DNA from: SIG603 sp964370115 | GTDB taxonomy: Bacteria; Bacillota; Clostridia; Oscillospirales; Acutalibacteraceae | NCBI GenBank assembly: GCA_964370115.1 | Contig: CAYJIA010000002.1 | Location: 19,266 to 83,265, forward strand | Direction: 5' to 3' | Length of the DNA: 64,000 nucleotides | Shown here: piece by piece, positions 47,728 through 55,165 of the stretch | How positions within the stretch are numbered: the first letter of the stretch is position 1 | How the letters are laid out: each line of letters opens with the position of its first letter | Position numbers and translations under genes: made by a program | Notes under the pieces: generated by a model | Told to the model about the DNA's origin: nothing | What the model saw: only the letters and a program-made list of their open reading frames with translations | Databases searched by the model: none

Positions 47728-49416
47728 ATGCAAGAATTTATAAGCAATATAATGAACTCACCCGTGATTTCATTTATAATGCTAATGCTAAGGATAATAA
47801 CTCCGCTTATTGCAGTCTTTGTGGTATGGCAGTGCTATAGCTCTTTTAGACAAGGGTTAAGAAGAACAAAACCATTGGTGGTGTTAAGAGATGTGGACAC
47901 GGGAAACGTCTACCCCGTCTTGTACTGGGAAAACTCCATAGGAAGAAGTAAAAGCAGTGATATCACCCTGCTTGACAACACGGTTTCAAGAGACCACGCA
48001 GTGCTTTTTAGGCGTGACGCAGGCTGGTTTATAAGCGACACAGACTCTAAGGCAGGAGTGTACTTAAACGAAAGACAAGTAAAAGAGAAAAAAAGAGTCG
48101 CAATAGGCGATGTGATAAACATAGGCATGTCTTTTCTAGAGCTTGCAAACACCACAGACATAGAAAGCCACAGCCAGATGAATAAAAGATACAACAAGGG
48201 TTTAAGCTCGTTTATGCTCATGTTTTTTACAAGCGTGGTGCATGCCTTGTTGGGATTTCAGTTAACATTTGGTACGGGCGAATTTAGACCCGACGGACTC
48301 GTGATTTTTGCGGCGATTTTTATACTATCTTGGCTTTTTTATATAGTATCGGTAAAAATCTTAAACAGGGTGAGTTTTGAGGTCGAAACCATAGGAATAC
48401 TCTTAAGCGGAATAGGCATAATGCTCTTGTCGGGCAGAACAGTGTTGCATGTCGTGACACAGTTTGCCTCTTTCGGAATAGGACTTATAGTATTTATATT
48501 TTTAATTTGGTTTATGTCAGACCTTGAAAGGGTGACAAAGTTCAGGCTGTTTTTCGCAATAGGTTCAATACTGTTTTTTGTAGTGAACTTAGTCTTGGGC
48601 TCGACAATAAACGGCTCGACTAACTGGATAATGATAGGCCCTATAAGCGTTCAACCCTCAGAGCTTATAAAAATAGGTTTTATAATAGTCGGCGCGTCTA
48701 CACTAGACCGACTACAAACAAAAAAGAACATAGGTGAATTTATTTTGTTTGCCATGATTTGTATGGGATTTTTATTTGTCATGCGAGATTTTGGCTCGGC
48801 ACTCATATATTTTGTAGGATTTTTAATAATCGCATTTATGCGCTCGGGTAACCTTAGAACGATAGCGCTAATCATTGCCGCAGCCGCAATAGGCGCCGTG
48901 ATGATAATTTACTTTATGCCGTATGTTGCACAGCGTTTTGCAGGGTGGACAAATGTATGGGATCATGTAAACGACAGCCTTGGATATCAACAAGTAAGAA
49001 CCCTTACCTATATGGCAAGTGGCGGATTTTTTGGAATGGGACTTGGAAATGGCTTTTTACACTATGTCGCAGCGGCAGAAAACGACTTGGTTTTCGGCCT
49101 GATGACAGAGGAGCTAGGCTTGATAATGGGGCTTTGTGTCCTCCTTGCGATAAGCCTGTTTACAATGTATGCAAAGGCAGACGCAACAAAGACAAGGTCG
49201 GCGTTTTACTCGATATGCGCCTGTTCTGCCGCAGGATTTTTGCTCTTTCAGACGGCACTAAACGTGTTTGGCGCAACAGATGTCTTACCGCTTACGGGCG
49301 TTACCCTGCCTTTTATAAGCATGGGCGGTACAAGCATGATTTCCGTATGGGGAATGCTCGCGTTTATCAAAGCATCAGACGAAAGAGTATATGCCGTGCG
49401 AAGAAAGAAGGTGTAA
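47728..49416 (+). CDS. FtsW/RodA/SpoVE (SEDS) protein with N-terminal FHA domain
   Basis: 562 residues. One membrane helix (about 13-33) is followed by a cytoplasmic FHA phosphothreonine-binding domain (about 60-145). The domain shows IGRSKSSDITLLDNTVSRDHAVL and VYLNERQVKEKKRVAIGDVI. About ten more helices then form a SEDS peptidoglycan glycosyltransferase, with NGSTNWIMIGPISVQPSELIKIGF, VMRDFGSALIYFVGFL (candidate catalytic Asp) and LPFISMGGTSM. It polymerises lipid II together with the class B PBP encoded 3 bp downstream. The FHA part suggests Ser/Thr-kinase control, but no kinase gene is in the window. Confidence 0.93.
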   Translation: MQEFISNIMNSPVISFIMLMLRIITPLIAVFVVWQCYSSFRQGLRRTKPLVVLRDVDTGNVYPVLYWENSIGRSKSSDITLLDNTVSRDHAVLFRRDAGWFISDTDSKAGVYLNERQVKEKKRVAIGDVINIGMSFLELANTTDIESHSQMNKRYNKGLSSFMLMFFTSVVHALLGFQLTFGTGEFRPDGLVIFAAIFILSWLFYIVSVKILNRVSFEVETIGILLSGIGIMLLSGRTVLHVVTQFASFGIGLIVFIFLIWFMSDLERVTKFRLFFAIGSILFFVVNLVLGSTINGSTNWIMIGPISVQPSELIKIGFIIVGASTLDRLQTKKNIGEFILFAMICMGFLFVMRDFGSALIYFVGFLIIAFMRSGNLRTIALIIAAAAIGAVMIIYFMPYVAQRFAGWTNVWDHVNDSLGYQQVRTLTYMASGGFFGMGLGNGFLHYVAAAENDLVFGLMTEELGLIMGLCVLLAISLFTMYAKADATKTRSAFYSICACSAAGFLLFQTALNVFGATDVLPLTGVTLPFISMGGTSMISVWGMLAFIKASDERVYAVRRKKV

Positions 49417-49419
49417 AAA

Positions 49420-50754
49420 TTGAAGACGACAGGAAGACGATCTATAGTCTTATATGTGCTATTATTAGCGTTTATAGGAGGTGTGGCGTATTTGGTTTTT
49501 AATATGTTTACACAGGGCGGAAAGTGGATAGCACAGCCGTATAACGGTCATATTTATGCCGAGAGCTCAACTGTGCAAATTGGAGATATACTAGACACTA
49601 ACGGTGTGCTTTTGGCAACAACCGAAGACGGCGTTAGAACCTATAGCGACAACAGCGACATAAGACATTCGCTTTTGCACACAATAGGAGACAGCAATGG
49701 ATATATAGGAACAAGCGTTCAAAACAATATGCTAGAGCACTTGATGGGATACAACCCAATTTTTGGATTAAACGACTTGCCTTTTGGGCAAAATGATTTG
49801 AAACTCAGCATAGATGCAAATATAAACTCCATAGCGTATGAGGGACTAAACGGAAAAAACGGCGCTGTGCTTATGTACAACTACAAAACAGGCGAAATTA
49901 TAGCAAAGGTGAGCGCGCCGACATTTGACCCGTCAAACCAACCTGAAGATTTGCTTACAAATGAAGACTACGACGGTGTACTGCTAGACAACACTGTGTC
50001 GTCGAGTTATACTCCAGGTTCTGTGTTCAAGACTGTCACCTCGGCGGCGCTTATGGAAAATGTACCAAACTGGGAGGACACCACTTATTATTGTGGAGGA
50101 CACTTAGACGTGGGAGTCGACAGGATAACCTGCCTTGGAACCCACGGTGACATAGACGTATACGAGGCGTATGGCAGGTCATGTAACATCTTCTTTGCAA
50201 AAGCGGCTATGGACATGGGTGCCGATACCTTAGAGCAGGTGTCAGAGGATTTAGGGTTTAACCAAAATTTAGACTTAGGTGAGTTTACGACGGTAAAAAG
50301 CGTCATAGACCTAGAGGACGTGGCAGAGGTAAACCTCGGTTGGTCAAGCGTAGGACAGTACACAAACACTGCAAACCCCATGCATATGCTAATGCTCGTT
50401 GGAGCTATTGCAAATGGCGGAGAATACGTGCACCCGACAGTGCTAGAGGGTTCAAACGCAGGACAAAAAACAAGGCTTATGAGCACCGAACTTTCAAACG
50501 AGTTATCAGGTCTTATGAGAAATGCAGTAGAAAACTACTACTATGACTCAAGGTTTCCAAGTGGCATGCAAATTGCCGCAAAAACAGGCACAGCAGAAGT
50601 AGGAGAAGGCAAAGAGCCAAACGCATGGTTTATGGGCTTTTCCCAAAACCCCGAAACCCCTTATGCCTTTGTGGTAGTAGTAGAAGAAGGCGGAGGCGGC
50701 ATAGACATAGCGCTAGACATAGCGGTGGATATGCTTTCTTTAATTGAGAATTAA
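49420..50754 (+). CDS. Class B penicillin-binding protein (PbpA-like transpeptidase)
   Basis: A 444-residue protein with an N-terminal membrane anchor (about 9-29), a short extracellular N-domain and a full transpeptidase domain. The active-site motifs are SVFK (SxxK; in SSSYTPGSVFKTVTSAAL), SCN (in GRSCNIFF) and KTG (in AAKTGTAEVG). It cross-links peptidoglycan made by its SEDS partner. The absence of a large dimerisation domain and of PASTA repeats makes it a compact PbpA-like form, as in actinobacterial RodA-PbpA pairs. It starts with TTG 3 bp after the SEDS gene. Confidence 0.94.
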   Translation: MKTTGRRSIVLYVLLLAFIGGVAYLVFNMFTQGGKWIAQPYNGHIYAESSTVQIGDILDTNGVLLATTEDGVRTYSDNSDIRHSLLHTIGDSNGYIGTSVQNNMLEHLMGYNPIFGLNDLPFGQNDLKLSIDANINSIAYEGLNGKNGAVLMYNYKTGEIIAKVSAPTFDPSNQPEDLLTNEDYDGVLLDNTVSSSYTPGSVFKTVTSAALMENVPNWEDTTYYCGGHLDVGVDRITCLGTHGDIDVYEAYGRSCNIFFAKAAMDMGADTLEQVSEDLGFNQNLDLGEFTTVKSVIDLEDVAEVNLGWSSVGQYTNTANPMHMLMLVGAIANGGEYVHPTVLEGSNAGQKTRLMSTELSNELSGLMRNAVENYYYDSRFPSGMQIAAKTGTAEVGEGKEPNAWFMGFSQNPETPYAFVVVVEEGGGGIDIALDIAVDMLSLIEN

Positions 50755-50880
50755 TAATTGAGAATTAATAATTGAGAATTGAGAATTGTGGCGAAAATCC
50801 TTTGGATTTTTTATTTTAAAGAAAATGCTTTGCATTTTTCGCCACAATTCTGCACTCTGCATTCTCCATTCTCAATTACT
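50755..50880. repeat. Family-1 element with 16-bp terminal inverted repeats
   Basis: AGAATTGTGGCGAAAA (50782-50797) is perfectly inverted at 50836-50851. Between them lie two sub-hairpins (AAAATCC-TTT-GGATTTT and AAAATGC-TTT-GCATTTT). Flanks are TTGAGAATTAATAA and CTCTGCATTCTCC repeats. This is the clearest complete copy of the family. Confidence 0.85.
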
Positions 50881-50886
50881 AAATCT

Positions 50887-50916
50887 TTGACACCTCGTAT
50901 TCGCCTATGATATAAT
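50887..50916 (+). promoter_or_regulatory. Sigma-A promoter for metA
   Basis: -35 TTGACA (50887-50892), 18-bp spacer ending TGA, -10 TATAAT (50911-50916). No SAM-box, T-box or other riboswitch-like leader fits in the 36 bases to the ATG. Confidence 0.85.
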
Positions 50917-50951
50917 GTAATATAATTTTCAAAAAAAATTAGGAGGAATTT

Positions 50952-51881
50952 ATGCCTATAGTTATGAGTGGCGATTTGCCGGCACTTGAAGTTTTAAGCT
51001 CGGAAAATATTTTTGTAATGAGTCATAAAGACGCAGATATTCAAGATATAAGACCCTTAAATATTTTGCTTTTAAACTTAATGCCAACTAAGATTGAGAC
51101 AGAAACACAAATTTTAAGACTTTTGGGAAATTCTCCTTTGCAAGTGAATGTCGATTTTTTGCACATGGCATCACACAAAAGTAAAAATACTTCTCAAACA
51201 CATATAAACACTTTTTATAAAGAGTTTTCACAGATAAAAGAAAACCGTTACGACGGTATGATAATAACAGGCGCACCGGTAGAGAAACTTCCGTTTGAAG
51301 AAGTCGACTACTGGGACGAGCTATGCGACATTATGCGCTGGTCGATAACAAATGTCTATTCGACCATGCATATATGCTGGGGAGCACAGGCAGGGATGCA
51401 CTTTCACTATGGAATAGACAAGCATATGTTGCCGCAAAAACTCAGCGGTATATATAACCACAAGGTGCTAAACCCCTATCACCCACTAATGCGCGGGTTT
51501 GACGACAACTACTTTGCACCACACTCAAGATACACAGATGTTACGACAGTAGACGTTAAAAATCATCCTGATTTAATAGTCTTGTCGCTGTCAAAACTTG
51601 CAGGGCTACATATAGCCGCATCAAAAAGCGGTAGACAGTTTTTCGTTACAGGTCACGCAGAGTACGACAGGGACACCTTGGCAAAAGAGTATTTCAGGGA
51701 TTTAAACAAGGGGCTTAACCCCACGGTGCCATACAATTATTTCCCAGAGGACGACGACACAAAAACACCACCGTTTACGTGGAGAAGCAACGCACACCTG
51801 CTTATTTCAAACTGGCTTAATTACTATGTATATCAGCAAACACCATTTGATCTAAAAGATTTACAAGCATGGAAAGTATAA
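50952..51881 (+). CDS. metA: Homoserine O-acetyltransferase (MetA)
   Basis: A 309-residue GATase-like enzyme that activates homoserine for methionine synthesis. The nucleophile is Cys142 in MHICWGAQAGMHF, and His/Glu of the triad lie in TGHAEYDRDTL. Residue 111 is Glu (in GAPVEKLPFEEVDYW), as in Bacillus cereus MetA, which uses acetyl-CoA; E. coli MetA has Gly there and uses succinyl-CoA. So the product is most likely O-acetylhomoserine despite the usual succinyltransferase annotation. It has a strong promoter and ribosome site (AGGAGG), and a HAD gene follows after 12 bp. Confidence 0.95.
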   Translation: MPIVMSGDLPALEVLSSENIFVMSHKDADIQDIRPLNILLLNLMPTKIETETQILRLLGNSPLQVNVDFLHMASHKSKNTSQTHINTFYKEFSQIKENRYDGMIITGAPVEKLPFEEVDYWDELCDIMRWSITNVYSTMHICWGAQAGMHFHYGIDKHMLPQKLSGIYNHKVLNPYHPLMRGFDDNYFAPHSRYTDVTTVDVKNHPDLIVLSLSKLAGLHIAASKSGRQFFVTGHAEYDRDTLAKEYFRDLNKGLNPTVPYNYFPEDDDTKTPPFTWRSNAHLLISNWLNYYVYQQTPFDLKDLQAWKV

Positions 51882-51893
51882 GGAGTATTAGAC

Positions 51894-52520
51894 ATGAATA
51901 AAAAATACGACAGCATAATTTTCGATTTAGACGGAACACTTTGGAACTCCACCCCTCAGATATCTATATGCTGGGAAGAAGTTCTAAAAGGAACAAAGTA
52001 CAAAGCACCAAGCCTTGATGCACTCTACAAAGTAATGGGTTTGCCCGACGACGAACTTATGCAAATTTTATTCCCGGGAATAGACCCAAAAGAGGGAAAA
52101 AGGCTGTTTGATCTTTGCTGTGACCTTGAAAACGTCCACTTAGAAAAGCAAGGAGGAACGGCGTATGAGGGAATAGAAGAAACCTTAAAAGAACTGTCAA
52201 AAAAATACCGCCTTGCAATAGTAAGTAACTGCAACGACGGCTATATAGAGGCTTATTTTGCATCTATGGGCACAAAAGAGTATTTTGAAGACTATGAAAG
52301 TTTCGGCAGGACAGGACTTTCAAAAAAAGATAATATTATAGATGTAATTAAAAGAAACGGCTACAAAAATGCAGTCTATGTAGGCGACACGATATGGGAT
52401 ATGCAGTCGGCGCAAGGTGCTGGAATAGACTTCATCCATGCAAACTATGGCTTTGGCGACTTTGAAGCCTGTGGAGAAGTGATAAACAGCCCAAAAGAGT
52501 TGCTCGATATTTTGGGTTGA
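51894..52520 (+). CDS. HAD-family phosphatase, phosphoglycolate phosphatase-like
   Basis: A 208-residue HAD hydrolase. Motif I is IIFDLDGTLWNS (nucleophile Asp and +2 Asp), motif II lies in AIVSNCND, and motif IV is YVGDTIWDMQSAQGAGI. A helical cap inserted after motif I fits the beta-phosphoglucomutase/Gph group. The substrate cannot be deduced. It is co-transcribed with metA. Its coding sequence carries a palindrome similar to a Noc-binding site (52069-52082). A repeat block follows. Confidence 0.9.
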   Translation: MNKKYDSIIFDLDGTLWNSTPQISICWEEVLKGTKYKAPSLDALYKVMGLPDDELMQILFPGIDPKEGKRLFDLCCDLENVHLEKQGGTAYEGIEETLKELSKKYRLAIVSNCNDGYIEAYFASMGTKEYFEDYESFGRTGLSKKDNIIDVIKRNGYKNAVYVGDTIWDMQSAQGAGIDFIHANYGFGDFEACGEVINSPKELLDILG

Positions 52521-52700
52521 TAAAAGTTTTCTAAACTTCGATTTGCAGAAAACCCAAAGGCAAGAGCAGAGCCCTTGCCCTACAGTTACGCCTTATATTT
52601 TGTGTAACCCTCACGAGCGGTCATTGACCGCCCGAAATCCACCAGTGATTTTAAATTAACACGTAGGGGCGACGTTTCGTCGTCCAAAAATTTCCACAAA
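52521..52700. repeat. Family-2 hairpin repeats
   Basis: Three hairpins: GGCAAG-AGCAGAGCC-CTTGCC, GCGGTC-ATT-GACCGC and GGGGCGACG-TTT-CGTCGTCC, each next to CCGAAAT or TTTCCACAAAA linkers. No gene is seen. Confidence 0.75.
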
Positions 52701-52733
52701 ATCCCACTAAAATATTAAAAAGGAGTAGACACC

Positions 52734-53798
52734 ATGAAACAGGAATTTTTATTTTCAAGCTTTCCTTTTATAGCAGGAAACGAGATAACTCTGTCCCAGA
52801 TTTATTCATCAGATGCTAAAAAGATAGAAGAGCTTATAAAAACGACAAAATACGCAAAATATTCGGCAAATAATTTTTTAAGACTTACGCAAGAAGCTTT
52901 TAAGGCGAGGGCGTATATTTTTCTTGGTGCCTATCAAAAATCCGACTTGACAAAACTTTTGGGCATAGTAAAGCTGGGAGATTTTAACCAACAGCTTTCC
53001 GCAATGTCCATAGACCTGTTTTTAGGAAGCGATGCAACAGAGGAAATGACTTCTCTAATACTAAGTACTACGGTGTCACATTTATTTGAAATAGTGAAAG
53101 TAAACAGAGTTTACAGCACATTAAACTTTGAAAAACCAATGTTTGAAGAAGCTCTTTCGGACTGCGGTTTTGTAAAAGAGGGAGTGTTAAGACAAGGGTA
53201 TTATGACAGTGAATTCGGAGTGTTAAGCCCCGTTACATACTCAATGATTAAATCCGACTATGCGCAAAGCATGGGGACAAGCCTTGTGATAAAAGACGGC
53301 GATTTTTGCCTTACAAAAATGACGGAAGACGACTTTTCGGTACTAACCGAGTGGTTCGACGACTATAAACTGACGAGAATGTTTTGCGAAGAAGGCGAGT
53401 TTTTGAACTTCCCACAAATAGTGCAAAAATTCTCACCATACATAGAAAGCAAAAGCGAAATTTTAAGCTTTATAATAAAAAATCAAGAAGATTTCTTGGG
53501 ATATATCCAGCTAGACCCTATAAAAGACGAGCTAAAACACTATCATTTAAAATCAAATGATAAGGCGTATACAGTAAAAATGTTTATTGCAAACGAAAAA
53601 ATGCGCGACAAAGGATATGGAAGTCACGCACTGAATATTTTAAGCCACTATATGTTTAAAAAAGGCATGGCAACAGCATTTGCAGTGGGTATAGAGAAAG
53701 AAAACACGCAGGCGGTGTCGGCGTTTGTGAGGGCGGGTTTTGAGAAACAAAGCTCGCACTTTAGCGACGAAACAGTACTTTTACATAAATTACTTTAG
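52734..53798 (+). CDS. Tandem GNAT N-acetyltransferase
   Basis: A 354-residue protein with two GNAT units. In the first (about 1-175), the strand pattern ITLSQIYSSDAKKIEELIKTT and YSTLNFEKPMFEEALSDCGFVKEGVLRQGYY is recognisable, though the acetyl-CoA loop is weak, so it may be structural. The second (about 185-354) has DFCLTKMTEDDFSVLTEWF, the acetyl-CoA-binding NEKMRDKGYGSHALNIL and GIEKENTQAVSAFVRAGFEKQ. The substrate is unknown. The ribosome site AAAAGGAG is strong. A small methyltransferase gene follows after 16 bp. Confidence 0.87.
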   Translation: MKQEFLFSSFPFIAGNEITLSQIYSSDAKKIEELIKTTKYAKYSANNFLRLTQEAFKARAYIFLGAYQKSDLTKLLGIVKLGDFNQQLSAMSIDLFLGSDATEEMTSLILSTTVSHLFEIVKVNRVYSTLNFEKPMFEEALSDCGFVKEGVLRQGYYDSEFGVLSPVTYSMIKSDYAQSMGTSLVIKDGDFCLTKMTEDDFSVLTEWFDDYKLTRMFCEEGEFLNFPQIVQKFSPYIESKSEILSFIIKNQEDFLGYIQLDPIKDELKHYHLKSNDKAYTVKMFIANEKMRDKGYGSHALNILSHYMFKKGMATAFAVGIEKENTQAVSAFVRAGFEKQSSHFSDETVLLHKLL

Positions 53799-53814
53799 GA
53801 AATGAGAAAGCGTT

Positions 53815-54405
53815 ATGAGCCACTATTTTACAAATAATGACGATTTAAAAGACGAGGAAAAGGAAATTGATTTCTACTTTGGTGGAGAAAAATTCTCTTT
53901 TAAGACAAACAGCGGAATGTTCTCGCCCGACAGTGTGGACGAGGGCACGATAATCATGCTAGAAAATATAAAAAGCCTAAACGGCGATATACTAGACCTA
54001 GGTTGTGCCTATGGCGTGGTGGGAATTACCATGGGAAAAATATTTAAAGAGCAGATAAAAAGCATTACTATGTCAGATGTAAACGAAAGAGCGCTTGAAT
54101 ATGCAAAAGAGAACCTTGCGAAAAATGAAATGCAGGCAAAACTTGTGGTTTCAGACGCATTAAAAAGCATAGACGGCACTTTCGACAATATAATCCTAAA
54201 CCCACCTATACACGCAGGAAAAAAGAAGATTTTCGAGATGTATGAAGAGAGCTTTGAAAAGCTAAACAAGGGAGGAAATCTCTACCTTGTAATAAGACAA
54301 AAACACGGAGCCTCAAGCACCATGAAAAAACTAGAGGAACTGGGCTTTAAACTAGAACTACCCTATAAGAAAAAGGGAGTTTATGTAGTTAAGAGTGAAA
54401 AATAA
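53815..54405 (+). CDS. RsmC-like class I methyltransferase
   Basis: A 196-residue SAM-dependent enzyme. Motif I is ILDLGCAYGVVGITMGKIF, the acidic loop is ITMSDVNERALEYAKENL, and the catalytic NPPIHAGKK motif is that of N2-guanine/N6-adenine nucleic-acid methyltransferases. The N-terminal HYFTNNDDL and FKTNSGMFSPDSVDEGT are found in the single-domain RsmC/YbxB group, so an rRNA guanine is the probable target. It is the second gene after the tandem GNAT. The downstream gap is filled by repeats and a terminator. Confidence 0.9.
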   Translation: MSHYFTNNDDLKDEEKEIDFYFGGEKFSFKTNSGMFSPDSVDEGTIIMLENIKSLNGDILDLGCAYGVVGITMGKIFKEQIKSITMSDVNERALEYAKENLAKNEMQAKLVVSDALKSIDGTFDNIILNPPIHAGKKKIFEMYEESFEKLNKGGNLYLVIRQKHGASSTMKKLEELGFKLELPYKKKGVYVVKSEK

Positions 54406-54481
54406 TTAATAATTAATAATTCATAATTAATAATTAATAATGAATAATTAAGGTTCACGCCTTTGGCGTGTTTCAAATATA
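54406..54481. repeat. AATTAATAAT and family-1 half-element
   Basis: ATTAATAATTCATAATT runs lead to AAGGTTCACGCC-TTT-GGCGTG. The second hairpin normally found in family 1 is replaced by the terminator at 54482. Confidence 0.65.
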
Positions 54482-54516
54482 AAAATCGGGTAGAATTTTT
54501 TATTCTACCCGATTTT
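54482..54516. terminator. Bidirectional terminator
   Basis: Perfect 14-bp stem AAAATCGGGTAGAA / TTCTACCCGATTTT with a 7-base loop, between converging methyltransferase and rubrerythrin genes. Confidence 0.9.
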
Positions 54517-54552
54517 CGCAATACTTATTAACTATTAACTATTAACTATTAC

Positions 54553-55095
54553 TTAATAATTAATCACCCTAAGCTCAAAATATGCTTGTGGGTGGGCGCA
54601 TACTGGACAGACTTGAGGTGCGCTTTCGCTGTCGTGAAGATGTCCACAGTTTCTGCAAATCCATACGGTTTTTTCTGTTTTTGTAAATACGGAGCCGTCT
54701 TCTAGATTTTTAAGAAGCTTCAAATATCTTTCCTCGTGGTCTTTTTCAATAACTAAAACGCCTTCAAATAACTCGGCTATTTCGTTAAATCCTTCTTCTC
54801 TTGCGTCTTCTGCCATTCTTTTATACATGCTTGTCCACTCGCCGTGCTCGCCCGCGGCGGCGTCTTTTAGGTTTTCTTTAGTGCTAGGAATTGAGCCTCC
54901 GCACAAAAGTTTGTACCAAATTTCAGCATGTTCTTTTTCGTTGGCAGCTGTCGCCTCAAATATTGCGCCTATTTGTTGGTAACCCTCTTTTTTTGCTTTA
55001 GATGCATAAAAAGTGTACTTGTTTCTGGCTTGGCTTTCGCCTGCAAATGCTTCCATTAAGTTTTTCTCGGTTTTGCTTCCTTGTAAATTAGGCAT
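54553..55095 (-). CDS. rbr: Rubrerythrin
   Basis: A 180-residue non-haem iron protein that reduces hydrogen peroxide in anaerobes. The four-helix diiron domain shows AFAGESQARNKYTFYASKAKKEGY and ATAANEKEHAEIWYKL, with a second EEGFNEIAELFEGVLVIEKDHEERYL. The C-terminal rubredoxin-like Fe(Cys)4 domain has CRNCGHLHD and CPVCAHPQAYF. An in-frame ATG at 55113 exists, but 55095 fits the family N-terminus (MPNLQGSKTEKNL) and has AAGGGG upstream. It supports an oxygen-avoiding lifestyle, consistent with PFL and Rnf here. Confidence 0.95.
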   Translation of the reverse strand: MPNLQGSKTEKNLMEAFAGESQARNKYTFYASKAKKEGYQQIGAIFEATAANEKEHAEIWYKLLCGGSIPSTKENLKDAAAGEHGEWTSMYKRMAEDAREEGFNEIAELFEGVLVIEKDHEERYLKLLKNLEDGSVFTKTEKTVWICRNCGHLHDSESAPQVCPVCAHPQAYFELRVINY

Positions 55096-55165
55096 GAAAA
55101 TCGCCCCTTCCATTAATTTATATTGAAGAAATTATAACATAAAATTTTATGCATTTCAAGTAAAA

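Noticed and set aside
48945..49502. 185-codon frame overlapping the SEDS gene and start of the PBP gene
   Set aside because: Cys/Arg-rich out-of-frame translation of the SEDS gene with no independent start signal.
50880..50951. SAM or T-box riboswitch upstream of metA (and of cysK)
   Set aside because: The promoter -10 ends 36 bases before the metA start and the cysK leader is repeat DNA; neither leaves room for the conserved folds.
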